Part shown: positions 36,455 to 48,541 of the stretch, in pieces
How positions within the stretch are numbered: the first letter of the stretch is position 1
Layout: each line of letters starts with the position of its first letter
Origin: Cantharellus purpuraceus
Taxonomy: Eukaryota > Basidiomycota > Agaricomycetes > Cantharellales > Hydnaceae
Assembly: GCA_025174535.1 (NCBI GenBank)
Contig: JALBUN010000001.1
Coordinates: forward strand, 3,038,001-3,102,000
Direction of reading: 5' to 3'
DNA: 64,000 bases
Program-made: the position numbers and the translations under genes
Notes under the pieces: generated by a model
Told to the model about the DNA's origin: nothing
What the model saw: the letters and a program-made list of their open reading frames with translations, nothing else
Database searches by the model: none

Positions 36455-36680
36455 CATTTGTAGCATACTACACCGCGCTTCAGAACTTCTAGATTCGGTA
36501 GTCCGCAATACCACCATGACAATCTTCAGTGACGCGACTCTAGTCATCACTCGATTTCCATACTTAATGCCGAATTCTCGATCTTCCTCCCCATAGATTC
36601 CTTTTGTGTAGCTACTAGAAACTTCCTATAACAGTACAGTACGGCGCATTTATTCGTGGCTGCTGCTGATGTAACCAGGG

Positions 36681-37372
36681 ATGGTTCCTCTCACTATCAT
36701 TGTCGCCGCTACTTGTACGAACGGCATAGGACAGGGATCGCGTTTACCATGGCGACTTCCAGCGGAGATGTCATATTTTGCGCGTGTAACCAAGGCCGCA
36801 CCGCCAGAACATGCCAACGCCGTCATTATGGGAAGAAAGACTTGGGAGAGCATCCCAAAGAGTAGGAGACCACTTATTGATAGATTTAATGTGGTTATCA
36901 CCAGCGATCCAAAATATGACTTGTGGGTACCACTCATGTGCATTCAAGTGCAACAAGTGACGAGAGATTCAGAGGACCAAGTCAGAGTTTGCCGTCGTTT
37001 GTGGAAGTCAATCTGGATGCTGCATTATCTCGTGTCTCTAACCTTCCATCAACGCCAAAAATCAATCGACGATTCATCGTTGGTGGCGCGTCAGTCTACA
37101 GAGATACCTTGGCACTCGAACCATCGTCATCTGCTGCATCGGTTGTCGATCGAATTCTCCTCACACGCATTTTATCACCGGAATTTGAGGACTGTGATGT
37201 CTTCTTCCCTGAATTTAGATACACGCCTGGCTGGAGTCAGGCATCCCATGAGGCCTTAGAGAATTGGGTTGGTTTTAAGGTGACGAAAGGTGTGCAAAAG
37301 GAGAATGGTGTAGAGTATGAGTTCCAAATGTGGGTCCGAAATGCTAATGGCGCGGCAACGACAATTCCTTGA
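36681..37372 (+). CDS. DFR1: Dihydrofolate reductase
   Basis: Two exons (36681-36922 and 36973-37372) encode 213 aa. The N-terminus LTIIVAATCTNGIGQGSRLP has the DHFR Met20-loop pattern, followed by WRLPAEMSYFARVT with the substrate-binding acidic residue. AVIMGRKTWESIP is the NADPH-binding helix, and RFNVVITSDP follows. After the intron come RRFIVGGASVYRDTL, the GG-containing cofactor loop, ILLTRILSPEFEDCDVFFPEF and a C-terminal EYEFQMWVR strand. The enzyme reduces dihydrofolate to tetrahydrofolate with NADPH. It converges on the bL36m gene with 80 bp between stop codons. Confidence 0.96.
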
Positions 37373-37452
37373 TCTCTTGGAACCGACGATCTAACAAAAG
37401 AGTCGAGTGTACACCCCTTCATACGATATTCCATATAGCCTCTTAAACCGTT

Positions 37453-37771
37453 TCAGCCTTGTCGCTACACGTTCCGTTCGTCAGTATGTAGCATACTTTT
37501 GCTAGGCAGAATGGTTCATACTCACTTGTTTATGTTTTGGATTCCTCGAACATAAGACATAAACTCGGCCTTTTCGTATGACCACAGAGCACCCATCGCA
37601 AAGTCGTTTGACCGACGAACGAACTTTCATCCCACGCGCCAGGTGAGGAAGGTCTGTTGCGACCGGTGCAAGACCCCTGAGTAGGGTTGGGGAGAAGCGA
37701 GCGAACGACAATGGCTTGGGGCTAAGTAGGGAAAGGGCTGGCCTGCCTGTTGCAAAAAGATGTCGTAGCAT
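37453..37771 (-). CDS. RTC6: Mitochondrial large-subunit ribosomal protein bL36m
   Basis: Two exons (37771-37526 and 37464-37453) encode 85 aa. The last exon has only 12 bp and supplies RQG plus the stop. The N-terminal 45 residues are rich in R, L, S and A and lack acidic residues, as expected for a mitochondrial presequence. The mature part [20 protein letters not shown], then [16 protein letters not shown], is the zinc-ribbon bL36 signature with CxxC, C and H ligands. It is a component of the 54S mitoribosomal subunit. Its ATG lies 137 bp from the ATG of the divergent DMT-family transporter, so a shared promoter is likely. Confidence 0.95.
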
Positions 37772-37908
37772 GACGGAAGGCTTTGATCGGGCGTCTTACG
37801 TACGCCTCTTGTCAGAACTACTTCCTCAGCCTCCGCAACGACTCACTGCTTATACGAGTAGCAGCATATGCACTCACTAGAGTTGTATCTTTACATTCTC
37901 TCGGCTAG

Positions 37909-39355
37909 ATGACAGAACCTCGCCCCCATAGGCCTATGGCTTCCAAGCCAGCTCTCGGAGGCCTCATTGCAATTTTGCTATTCATATTCGCTCTCGCGGC
38001 GTTTGTGACCCAGAGCTCTTTGACCCAAGTGAGCAATGTCGAGCCATATGAATGAGCACCGCTCTTATTTTTTTTTTTCGATAGTATGTCCAAGGGACAC
38101 TTGGTTTTCGACAGCCTTTCTTCCTTCTGTACGTTCTGCTATCCGAATTTCGTGCTACACTTTTGATCGTTCTTTTCAGCTATATCGGGCACTGCTCATT
38201 TATGCTTATCTTCCCAATGCACATGCTATATCTCGTCTTGACATCTCGGAGACCCATCAAATTTTACGCCTCAACTCTCAAGGCAGCACTAATCAACCGC
38301 ATCTCTCCTAAAGATGCTAATCATCATTCCGAGAAGGCACAATTTCCCACAACACGCTTCTTTGTTCTGGCCTTTGCTCTAGCTACAGGGATCAACGTTC
38401 CTGGGCTTTTATGGTACGCTTCTATCTCCCTGTCCTCGTAAGTCCAGCTTCTCGCAATAGCCTCTACATGAGCGGCTTTATACATTCATCTTAGTATTGG
38501 AGACGTCACTGCCCTGTGGAACACTAACTCCTTTTGGGTCTATGTGTTGACTGTCTGGCTGTACCGTATGGAATGGGAGGCCCGGAAACTTGGAGCAGTC
38601 CTCTTAGCATCCATTGGAGTAATGCTCGACGTGTATGGAGGCTCCAAATCCAATATACCTGGCGTGGATGCCTTAGACACACGTCGAAAAGCCCCAACGG
38701 CTCCCGTTATCGGAGATGTCTTGACCCTTGTGGCCTCAATTTCTTACGCATTGTATCAAGTCCTTTACAAACGATATGCAGCATTGCCAAACGACTCTGA
38801 AGAACACGACGAAGACGATGATGGTAGTGTGACTCCATTCGCATATGAGAGTCTGTCCGAGGCTTCTGACTCGCGGCCTTCGCTCGTGGCGGGCCGACAC
38901 CAGTCAACCGAGGATGAAGAGGCGGAAAAGCCTCCTTTTGGTCTTTACGCGAACTTCTTGACGTCATGCATGGGGGCCTGTACTGCTTTGTCACTCGCAA
39001 TTGGATTTCCCGTGCTGCACTGGCTATCTGTGGAGCGATTCAGGTTGCCTCCTGATAGCACTACCTTTTGGTCTGTGGTAGCAATCGCCCTCTCAGGCGT
39101 CTTTTTCAATTCTTGCTTCATGGTTAGTAATTGTGTCTGCTTCCTCTCCAAAATTTATATGTTTCCCAGATACTCCTGGGTGTATGGGGTCCTGTCCTTA
39201 CATCTGTCGGAAATCTCCTGACCATCGTCCTCGTCCTCATCGCCGATGTTATATTCAGTCACGGGTCGATAACGATATGGAGCCTGCTAGGATCCGGCAT
39301 GATTGTGGCTGCGTTCGGAGTTCTCGTGCTAGACATGATTCATCGTCCCAAGTGA
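37909..39355 (+). CDS. DMT-superfamily membrane transporter (THI74/SLC35F-like)
   Basis: Five exons (37909-38028, 38085-38128, 38180-38437, 38495-39122, 39170-39355) encode 411 aa. About ten hydrophobic helices are visible, starting with GLIAILLFIFALAAFVTQSS. Family blocks include PGLLWYASISLSSIGDVTAL, WNTNSFWVYVL, WEARKLGAVLLASIGVMLDV, GDVLTLVASISYALYQVLY and the final repeat GPVLTSVGNLLTIVLVLIAD. A charged loop rich in E, D and S (roughly residues 243-290) splits the two five-helix halves. This fits the drug/metabolite transporter superfamily, near yeast Thi74/YML018C and animal SLC35F. The substrate is unknown. Confidence 0.85.
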
Positions 39356-39863
39356 TGTGTAACTTCATGACGTTCGAGACTGTCTTGTTCGACACAATGC
39401 TGTAAATGTAGCTCGGCTCGCACCGTATCACGCCTCTTATTTGAAAACGAGTAGGCATAGTGGCAATCGAAAATTCCGAGTATTGTCACTAGTATTGCGA
39501 AATAATTGCACATGAGATGAAAAAGAAGTACAGGTAACGTTAAAAGCCGTAATAGAGACAAATGACCATGCACCGTACAGTGTTCACAAAGCGGACGAGT
39601 ATAGGGTAAAGTATGTGGAGGGGATGATAATGCACGAAGACAGAATACGCCATTCAGGAATGTGCGCAGAGGCCCGTCCGGCCGGACAGGATCTCGAAAA
39701 CGGGAGCTCATGGATAGCGACATCAAGCCAAACTGAAGAAAGGACGAAAAACCCGGCCCCATTGTCAGTCTGGGTAAAAACCATCAATGCCATTTAGAGT
39801 ACCCGTGTGCATGCCGGCCCTCTGACCGAAATATCCGCTGAAACCCATAAGAAAAGGTCGGAT
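39356..39863. other. Intergenic region between convergent genes
   Basis: 508 bp holding the 3' ends of the transporter and phosphatase transcripts. No gene or repeat was recognised. Confidence 0.5.
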
Positions 39864-41629
39864 CTATCCAACATTGACGACCAGCCCAACCGGTACAGTC
39901 GACCTATTATTTTCACTATGCACCAGGCGGCCCAGAGGCCTGTAAGCTTTGAAACCACGACCAGGGTAAGGACTACTTTTGCAAAATGATGGGTTAAAGA
40001 AAACGTACCTCTTCCGTTTTGCCTTCGTCATCTCTTTGCGCAGCGCCGGTCCGTCCAGAGGCTTTAATAGCTCAAAGGCGCAAAGTAAATCATCCGAGAC
40101 ACTGGGCATGCAAATGAGTAAAGACAGGAAAACAATTTCATGACACATACCTCATGCATGCGCCGTAATTGTCGAATTCTGCGCCGCTTGACATCAGAAA
40201 AGTTAGACAAGGAGTATTAAAATTTGACTTACCTCCGCAATAATTCGGCGCACTAAACACGGTGACTAAGGTTCTGTCGTTCCAAAATTCATACCCGTCT
40301 TCAACGACCATGTGTGCTCGACATATCAAGTCCATGTCGTAGCGACTCAGGAAATCGTTGATGATTGCCTTCCCGAAGCAAAAACTGACGCCTCGCTCAT
40401 TATCCTCCCAGTCGAGCGTGGTATCAGAAGGATCCGACCATAGCAGATCGTTCAAGAGGCCATAATCTGGCACGTCCGTGGGACGCTGAATCCGTCGTAT
40501 GTCCTCCATGGTATGTAGAGATGGTGAGAGCCCCCCATGCACGCAAAATATTTTCGAGGCTACGATGGCGGCAATGGGCAGGCAGTTAAAAACGTCAATG
40601 AAAGTCTTCCAAACTTTGATGTTACATCGTCTTTTGCACTCGTCGTAGAATCCATAAACTAGCATGACATCAATGTCGGGACAATATCGAATGACTCGAG
40701 GAATACTCACCTCGCGTCACGTTGGCACACTCATGATTGCCCCGTAGAAGGAAGAAATTCTCCGGGTATTTGACTTTATAGCAGAGGAGCAGCAGAATGG
40801 TCTCTAAACTCTGCTTTCCTCTATCGACATAGTCCCCCAGAAATAGATAATTGGCGGATGGTGGGAAACCACACATCTCGAACAAACGAATGAGGTCCGA
40901 GTACTGGCCGTGAACATCGCCGACAATTTTCACTGGAGGCGACAGCTCAATCAGTGTTGGTTGATTAAGGAAGACATCGCGCGCCGCCGAACAGATGGCG
41001 GTGATTTCTGCGTTTTTGAGGCAAACTGACTTGCTGACTTTGCCAGTGTACCCGACGTCTAGCAATCGCTGAATCATATCGTCGATATCGATAGACTTGA
41101 GTTTCAGGTTTGCATCGGAAAATGAGGCCCCTTGGGGTGCAGACCCGGGCTGTGGAGTCATAGGCGTAGGGTTTGAAAGAATCGTCTGGGTAGCGGGTAT
41201 GTCAAGGGGAGCTGGCAAATCGGACCGTGGCCGTGAGGATGGGGAACCCGAGGTGCAAGAATTGGATAATTCAGTGGATGAGGCAGGAGTCACCAAGCTT
41301 GACGATGTCGATGTGGGCGAATGGGAAGTACCATTCACAGCTCGAATGCTGGACATGCCACCGACCTCGTTGTCCGGGGGCGACACCGCAATCGTTGGAG
41401 CACCCGACTCCTCTGAAAACTCGCCATTACTGCCGTCTGCCTCTGACTTGGACGGCATTGAAGTGCAATCTGACGCCGTGGATCCTTTCGACAGACTTCC
41501 TTGGGGAGTAGGGGCATCTGACGCAGTGGTAATGCTCTGGCCATCGTCACTAGCGGCACTGTTTCCGGTCCCATCCTTTTCTTTGTCCTTGGCACCCTTC
41601 TTGGACTTCTTCGAAGGTTGGTTGCCCAT
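39864..41629 (-). CDS. PPZ-type Ser/Thr protein phosphatase
   Basis: Five exons (41629-40711, 40658-40233, 40178-40151, 40101-40009, 39939-39864) encode 513 aa. [11 protein letters not shown] at the N-terminus is an N-myristoylation signal as in Ppz1, and the next 190 residues are a Ser/Pro-rich disordered region typical of that family. The catalytic domain starts at [14 protein letters not shown] and has the metallophosphatase motifs GDVHGQY, GDYVDRG, RGNHE, then [21 protein letters not shown] and [12 protein letters not shown]1-like end [20 protein letters not shown] follows. Ppz phosphatases control K+ and cation homeostasis and cell-wall integrity. An in-frame upstream ATG at 41869 would add 80 residues but would bury the myristoylation site, so 41629 is chosen. 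The last intron is a multiple of three and could be retained in frame. Confidence 0.92.
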
Positions 41630-41972
41630 CGCAGGCGAAGGCGATTGTGACCGCGAGAGTCGGGCAAACAAGGAAGTAAGGGGAGCCACTTTGAAAGACT
41701 GTAAGTGGTAGAAGGAACGTAGTTGCGATTGCAATTGGGGAAGATGGCGAGGTATTGGGCAGAGGTGAGTGACTGGGAAAGGCAGGACACAAGCAACACC
41801 GCGAACGTCAGTTCGTGCGTTCACGCGCCGAACTGTGGGTGCATATGTACTATTATCGGCATTGCTCATTCAACTGGCAGGTAGAATGTGCCTTCATTCC
41901 ATAACCATAGCGTAGTCAACATGCGAGAACAGAAGCAAGACATAGGATTCATGTCTACAATGGCACACATTC
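41630..41972. other. Spacer between RPS11 3' end and the phosphatase start
   Basis: 343 bp between two minus-strand genes, expected to contain the RPS11 terminator and the phosphatase promoter. It includes an in-frame extension of the phosphatase ORF that looks like 5' UTR. Confidence 0.45.
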
Positions 41973-42720
41973 TTAAAACTTCCCAAATGTTTTGGTCGCC
42001 GCCTTGTTCTTCGATACTCGGAGGACATTGAAACGCACAGTTTTGGAAAGAGGCCGGCATTGGCCTTAAAGCAAGTTTTCAATACAACAGGCAGGGTTAT
42101 CAGAAGGCCCACTTACCAACAGTGACGAGGTCACCGAGTTCCACACGGAATGCTGGCGAGACATGTACGGCGAGGTTTTTGTGCCTCTTTTCATAACGGT
42201 CTAGAAAGCCATACATGACATGCGTCTTCAAAACTTAGACAATAAAGACGCACTGTACTTTGGGATGTAGTGCAAATAATCCCTCCGGATGATAATTGTT
42301 CGTGTCATTTTGGTAGACACCACCTTGCCGGTGAGAATACGCCCACGGATAGAGACATCACCAGTGAAAGGGCACTTTTTATCTACAAACACGTCAGCAT
42401 CACAAATCACTCGGCCTGGTGCATGAGGTATAGTCAAAGATGCACCAATGTAGTGGCCATTAATCGCCTCCGCAGGGGTCTTAAATCCCAGACCAACGTC
42501 CTTGTACCACCGCCTCTCCTTAGTTGCTACTTTCCGACCGCCTGACAACCTAATCTAAGTGAGGAAGAACGAGTGACACAACTAACTGCCTACCACGAGA
42601 CTTTGCGTTTTGGAACAAGTGTTGCTTTTGGTACGCCTTCTCGATCTGATGCGAGCAAAGTCAACATGTCAGCGCCCTTCAAAAGTCGACTTGGACGATG
42701 CGACTGACCTGTTCGGCCAT
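41973..42720 (-). CDS. RPS11: Small-subunit ribosomal protein uS17 (Rps11)
   Basis: Six exons (42720-42709, 42645-42594, 42541-42446, 42382-42254, 42200-42117, 42064-41973) encode 154 aa, the normal length. The first exon is only 12 bp and encodes MAEQ. Next come [18 protein letters not shown] and [19 protein letters not shown]. The core then reads [39 protein letters not shown] and [20 protein letters not shown]. The C-terminus is [19 protein letters not shown] followed by [10 protein letters not shown]. These are strict uS17 signatures. Four of the five introns lie in the 5' two thirds, usual for fungal ribosomal protein genes. Confidence 0.97.
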
Positions 42721-43641
42721 GGCGAGGGACTATAATATGTCTTGAGGATTGGTAGTCGGACTAGAAATAAACCCAAAACTGTACATCTGCACCCAGGTTT
42801 TCGGCGCCCTCCGCTTCCCCGCACTATAAATTGCTAACTCTCAACGGAAACAAGCACTAGTCGTCAAGCTCGTCATCCTAACGCTAATTTTACCATTACA
42901 CCGCAGGCGAATATCATCTAACATATACGTTTTGTTGTCAAATCCGTCAGCACCACGCCCTAAGTAAACCTGAAATCTTTGAATGTCAACAACTTTTCTG
43001 TAGGGAATGATATGGGCCGGGAGAGTTGGATCGCAAAGGCAAACCAGGGATTGGCTGGAGTGCATGTGAGCAGGGATCGCCTTCCGATGAGGTGATGTGC
43101 CACAGTTCTTATGTGAGCCAATTATCATCCCAAAGTTATCTTTCGACCCAATATTTTTATTTTTCGTTGTGAGATACTATGAGTTGCCTAGTGTTAGCCC
43201 GAATAGATTCACAAGGAAAGCACCGTCAGCTCCATATATCTAGTGACAATCCTAGGAGTTGCGACTGCAACGTTGATCGTACTACTGGTGCTATTACCTA
43301 TTTCCATTGCAAACAAGACCAGTGATGTAACAATGTACGTGAAGTAGTCGTTAAACGTAAGATATAGCGACCAAGAGGTAGAGCACATTTTGGCTTGCAG
43401 TGATGTAGAGCTCCAGATTGGCTCCGGTGGATGGTTGAGTTACCCGAGTCATCGCAGATGTTGTACAACTAAATCGTCAAACTGGCTCGACGAATCATTT
43501 AGCTCGATTTATCACTGTGAGCGCATCGCTTAAGATGGAAACGCCACTTTTGGAGGCCCTGTATCTGAAATACCACCTTGTATCCACAAGAGGAAGCCCA
43601 TGAACTGGGTTGGTCGTCGTGGGAATCGACGGCCGTAACAT
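42721..43641. other. Divergent intergenic region (RPS11 / DNA ligase)
   Basis: 921 bp between divergently transcribed genes, expected to hold both promoters. A 95-codon minus-strand ORF at 42841-43128 (ends about RLRCNGKISVRMTSL) is not recognised. Its second half, FQVYLGRGADGFDNKTYMLD, looks protein-like and could be a gene fragment. No other feature stands out. Confidence 0.4.
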
Positions 43642-46600
43642 ATGCTCCTGTCCAAGCACCTAGCAACTTCCTTTATAGCACAATCGACTCAAGCATACGC
43701 AAGAACTATCGTGAGAAGCTCTACCTGGAGAATGGGTAGACAACAGACGCTCGTAAGTGGGGAGACCAAACGTTACGTTCAGCGGTGCTTCTTCAGCCAA
43801 TTTGTGCACCTTTATTCAGGGCAAATTCTTCAACATGCCACCTGGTACTAAGCCGGCACCGCCACAACAGTCGAGCCTTATGGAAATGTGGGCCGGCAAG
43901 GGCAAGAAAGCGAAGGGAAAGGGGAAGGAAGAGTCAAAGCAGCGTACATCCAAGATACACAAGAACGGTGCTGACGACAAGATGGACATGGATGGTATGC
44001 CTTGTCTGCACTGCCTCTTTAAACTTGCCACTCAATGCACGCACAGGAGCTGTGGGCAAACGCAAGAAGCAAGCCGAACCCAACCCAGACGAACGTGAGC
44101 TACTAAACATGCACGTTTCACGCGTCGTTCGACTCTGAATCACTTCATGTCGTGTTATGGGCCCATCAGCATCTCTAAACACGTCGAGAGCAAAAAAACG
44201 CCGCGTCATAGAGTCGGATGAGGAAGATGCTGCTGAAGCTGGCGCCTGTAGGGTCCTCGTATAACTGCAATCTTACCCAGGCTTATGGCTTGTTTACTCC
44301 TTTGACAGCTAGCCCTAAAACCTCCTCATCTTCTTCGCCAAAACCAATTGCATCTGCTCCAAAGAAGAAGGCTATTGTAGGAAGTTCCGGTGCAAGAGCA
44401 CCAGAGGACGAAGACAGCGGACACCGGAGCTTAGCTGATGAAGATGGAGAGGAAGAAATGGATGGGGAGGATGAAGAGGATATTGAAGACGTGGAGGGGG
44501 GGGCTGTTGCAAAGAAAAAGTACGTATCATCACCGTAATTCTCTTGATGCTCATCGCTTAACTACTACGCCTAGTGCTGACTGGGCTATATCGCGTAAAG
44601 AAGAAGTCGACATCAATGGAGGATGGAAAACGGGTACACCGTGAGTACCGCAGCAGGGTGTCTTTGGATCCGACTAACCAATCAGTCAAAAGTGTTCCAT
44701 ATGCAGCACTAGCTCATACGTTTTCCCTCATCGAGTCAACAACCAAACGTATTGAGAAAACCTCATACTTGACTGCGTTTCTCTTGCTGGTGATACAACG
44801 CAGCGCACCTGACGACATGGTTTCCCTGTTACACGTCGTGTACCTATGCATTAATCGTGTGTGTATGGTCCATTCTTTGCAAAATGTGACTGTATAAGAC
44901 TTACAGGTCTTTAGCTAAGTCCCGACTATGTTGGCATCGAGCTTGGAATCGGCGAAAGTCTACTCATCAAGGCAATTTGCGAGTCCACTGGGAGAAGTAA
45001 TGCTACAGTCAAAGCAGATTTGAAGAAAGAAGGCGATCTTGGGCTCGTCGCTCAGGTATGCCTTGCACGACCCACTCTTGTGGTATATTTCCACTCAAAA
45101 CTATACTCTCAGAACTCTAAAAATAACCAACGGACGCTCTTCAAGCCCAAGCCCTTGACCGTACCCTTCGTCTTTACAAACCTGAAAGAAATTGCGCAAA
45201 GCGCTGGGCATTCTGTTTGTACTCCCTGTTACTACGCGTTCTAACAGTCCCTAACACCACCCGCTGGCACGGCACAGTCTCAGGCCAAAAAGGTCTCTAT
45301 CATTACCAAACTCCTCGCAGCTTGCCAGGGTTCAGAAGCAAAGTATATTATCCGCAGTTTAGAGGGTAAACTTCGCATTGGGAACGCAGAGCGATCCGTC
45401 CTGGTTGCGCTAGCTCATGCTGTTGTATTGGCCGAGAAAGAGCGAGGTGAGATCTGCTGGACACTTCGCAATTCTCATCATTGTGACTCACACTGCGTGC
45501 AGATGCGAAGAAATGGAGTGAGGAGAAACTGGCTGGCCGACTTGAGCATGGTGCTGAGGTAGTTAAGGCTGCGTATAGGTGAGAGCGAAATAATGCGCCT
45601 TCGTTACTCCGTTTAGTTTTTGCTGGACCAGTGAGCTACCAACGTATGACCTTGTGGTTCCAGCTCTCCTTGAAGTGGGCATTGATGGGCTGAAGGACAA
45701 ATGCTCTCTCACACCCGGTACGCTGATGAGCACCAAGTGATTAATCCATCTTATTGGTATACTTCCCAGGTGTCCCATTAAAGCCCATGCTTGCAAAGCC
45801 AACTAAGGCTATAGGCGAGGTCCTCGACAGGTTCGAGAACAAGCACTTCACATGCGAGTACAAATATGACGGAGAACGTGCACAGGTGAGTTTTGTTTCT
45901 TCTACAACAAGCTTCGTGGTTTGACCCTGTATTCATTAGGTGCACAGATTGCCAGATGGGAGCTTTTCGGTGTTCAGTCGCAATTCTGAAGACATGAGTA
46001 AGAAGTACCCTGACCTGGTCGAGCAACTCCCACGCGTGCGTTAGCGATCGCTCTAGGTGAACCGTATTGCTAAGACCCTTCATACAGTGTATCAAGGACA
46101 ACGTGCAGTCGTTCGTCTTAGATACTGAAGCTGTGGCTATTGAGCGATCTACCGGTAAACTGTTGCCTTTCCAGGAGCTGTCCAAACGGAAACGCAAGGA
46201 CGTCAAGGTTGAGGACATACAAGTCAAAGTGTGCTTGTTCGCCTTTGACTTGCTATTCTTGAATGGCGAGGTGCGCGTATGATGTTCCGAACGCTCCGTG
46301 GCGAATATACTTATATGTATATGTCCGACAAAGCCACTGCTGCAGAAATCACTTCTGGGGCGCCGCGAGCTCTTGCGTGAGCATTTTCAACCTGTGGAGG
46401 GTGAATTCCAGTTCGCCAAGGCATCGGATGGCGAGACGACAGAGGAGATTCAGGCTTTCCTTGAGGAAAGTGTCGGGGATGGCTGCGAAGGCTTGATGGT
46501 CAAGATGCTAGAATCCGATGCAAGTTATTACGAGCCAAGTCGACGAAGTGTGAACTGGCTGAAAGTGTGTATCGCTTGACATGGCAAAGATGCTTGACTG

Positions 46601-47249
46601 AGACAGGGATAGCAGCTAAAGAAAGATTACCTAGCAGGTGTTGGAGATTCCCTGGATCTCGTCGTCGTGGGTGGGTATTACGGCAAAGGCAAGCGAACAA
46701 ACGTTTATGGCGCGTTCCTTCTTGGTTGCTATGATGCTGACTCGGAAGAATACCAAACCATATGCAAGATCGGGACTGGCTTTAGCGAAGAGGTTTTACA
46801 ATCGCACTATGAGACGCTCAAGCCCTTGGAAACAGAGAAACCAAGAGGCGATATCAAAGTAGGGAGTGCGAAACCCGATGTCTGGTTTGAGCCCAAAGTG
46901 GTGTGGGAGGTGCTCACAGCAGACTTGAGCTTGAGTCCTGTATACACTGCAGCGCAAGGATTGGTGAGTGCACAGTAGTTTCCCACGGGGATTATTAGTG
47001 TAACCCTCGGGACAGGTCGAAGAACGAGGGATTTCCTTACGATTTCCCAGATATATTCGGGTGCGTGATGATAAAGGAGAGGATGATGCCACGGGGCCAG
47101 AACAAGTTCGTGACTACGTATTGCCAATTAAGTCATGGTTACTGATCCATGTTACACAGATTGCTGAGATGTATGAACGACAGGCTTTGGCGCCAAGTAA
47201 AGGAGGCAAAAAGAAAAGTGGCGGAGACGTTGATGACGGGTTTTGGTGA
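43642..47249 (+). CDS. CDC9: DNA ligase I (ATP-dependent, Cdc9/Lig1)
   Basis: Nineteen exons join in phase: 43642-43752, 43820-43994, 44047-44094, 44170-44247, 44309-44519, 44575-44640, 44693-44858, 44915-45055, 45113-45214, 45248-45446, 45503-45578, 45632-45717, 45770-45885, 45940-46035, 46088-46270, 46334-46564, 46616-46963, 47016-47105 and 47160-47249, giving 870 aa. Residues 1-37 are rich in R, S, T and A with one acid at most, like a mitochondrial presequence. An internal Met43 (MPPGTK) precedes QSSLMEMW, a PCNA-box-like motif, and a basic, acidic-patched tail with [12 protein letters not shown], probably a nuclear signal. The DNA-binding domain follows ([14 protein letters not shown]). 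The adenylation site is [10 protein letters not shown], with Lys near residue 518, and later motifs include [18 protein letters not shown] and [14 protein letters not shown]. It seals nicks in replication and excision repair. Confidence 0.95.
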
Positions 47250-47341
47250 TCTATCGAATTCTAATTGTATGCGGTATCAGTTGTATTTTCGTTGGTGTTA
47301 ACTCCGTGCAGCATAAATTTATGATCACCCCGGTGTCCCGT

Positions 47342-48011
47342 TCATTTCGTTGCCTTCTCGGCAGCCTTTGCCTCTTTTCTAGCAGTAGTCACTGCTTCGA
47401 GCACCTTACTCTCAGACACTTCACTAGCTTGCTCCGGCTGCATTGACGACGCGGCTGTCAGCTTCTTCTCCCGCCCACCCATGTACCAATAATTCACGAA
47501 TCGTGCTTCTTGGGTTAGTTGCGCGGAAGCATTCGTGGCATGGCATGCAAATAGCAAGTAGTTGCGGGGTATGACACGCCATGCTGATTGGAACAATAAA
47601 AGTGGTAAGGAGTCTGTGCGAACTGTTAAATTGACGCGCACCAAATCGCATGAAGACCAGGCTGTGTAGTCGCACGCCCATTAGCACTGCAAATTGTCAG
47701 TCTATAAACTAGGTAAAGCTCACGAATAACAGGCGAGGGCTGTAGTCATGGTCCCCGAGATAATTTCTTCATCTTTCCGAAGATCTGCTAGAGCAGCCAG
47801 CGGTAGGCCCCAGTTTGCTACCTGTCGATGACAGATGTTTCAGATATAGAAGTTGCGAGCCCTAACGAGAGCACCCACTGGTCCCCAAAAGTGAGTGCCT
47901 AACGCAAGATGACACGTTAGGACGACAGAGTGTAGGTAATCATTTATCCTTACTTAGAAAGTAATCCCGTGCAGCAGGACTTTTCAACCAGTTAACGAAC
48001 GTCGAGGCCAT
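47342..48011 (-). CDS. MPC1: Mitochondrial pyruvate carrier subunit 1
   Basis: Five exons (48011-47954, 47898-47879, 47821-47724, 47661-47642, 47583-47342) encode 145 aa, including two exons of just 20 bp. [20 protein letters not shown] is the N-terminal amphipathic segment. [20 protein letters not shown], then [11 protein letters not shown] and [20 protein letters not shown], are the helices and conserved motifs of Mpc1, followed by NYWYMGG. Mpc1 pairs with Mpc2 or Mpc3 in the inner mitochondrial membrane to import pyruvate. The C-terminal tail is charged and longer than in yeast. It is convergent with DNA ligase, with 92 bp between stops. Confidence 0.95.
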
Positions 48012-48541
48012 TCCTAAGATTGGAGTCGCTGAAGGCGCGAGTCGCACGATCGCAAGCCCACATGATGGCGCATTCAGCTGGAATGTAATTATGTAAACAC
48101 TGTACAAATTGCTATATTTGGGGTACACTATAAGCTATGAATGAGCAGCAATACTACAATATTCCCCTACGGATTTGCATGTCAAATGCTCCTCCAGGCC
48201 CAATATGCATGCGTCGTTCTCGGGTGTGTATCTTTAGGCTGCCATAGGCCCCAGTCCTATCTATCCGTTTGGTTTATTGTCAAATTGGGGATATCTTCTT
48301 CGTCTCCAATAGTGCAAGCGTCATGTCCTCGATTCATAGGGTATTGATGCGATGGCAGAGGTATCGAAGGTAAAGCTGCCCAAGTGCTCCAACGCGCCGT
48401 TGATGTGGAATCCACCCCATTAAATGCACTTATAGCGTCTAGCTCTATAATGGATCGGCACCTCCGAGTCTTGTCACAAGATTTCTTGTTTGACCTTGTT
48501 CGATCGACGGAATACTCGTTGGGACAGCCACGTTATGTGAA
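48012..48541. other. Intergenic region between MPC1 and the seven-helix protein gene
   Basis: 530 bp between two minus-strand genes, holding the MPC1 promoter and the 3' end of the next gene. A 68-codon plus-strand ORF (48141-48347) shows no recognisable protein features and is not called. Confidence 0.45.

Noticed and set aside
41630..41869. N-terminal extension of the PPZ phosphatase from the upstream ATG
   Set aside because: It would hide the MGNQPSKK myristoylation signal typical of the family; the extension is not protein-like.
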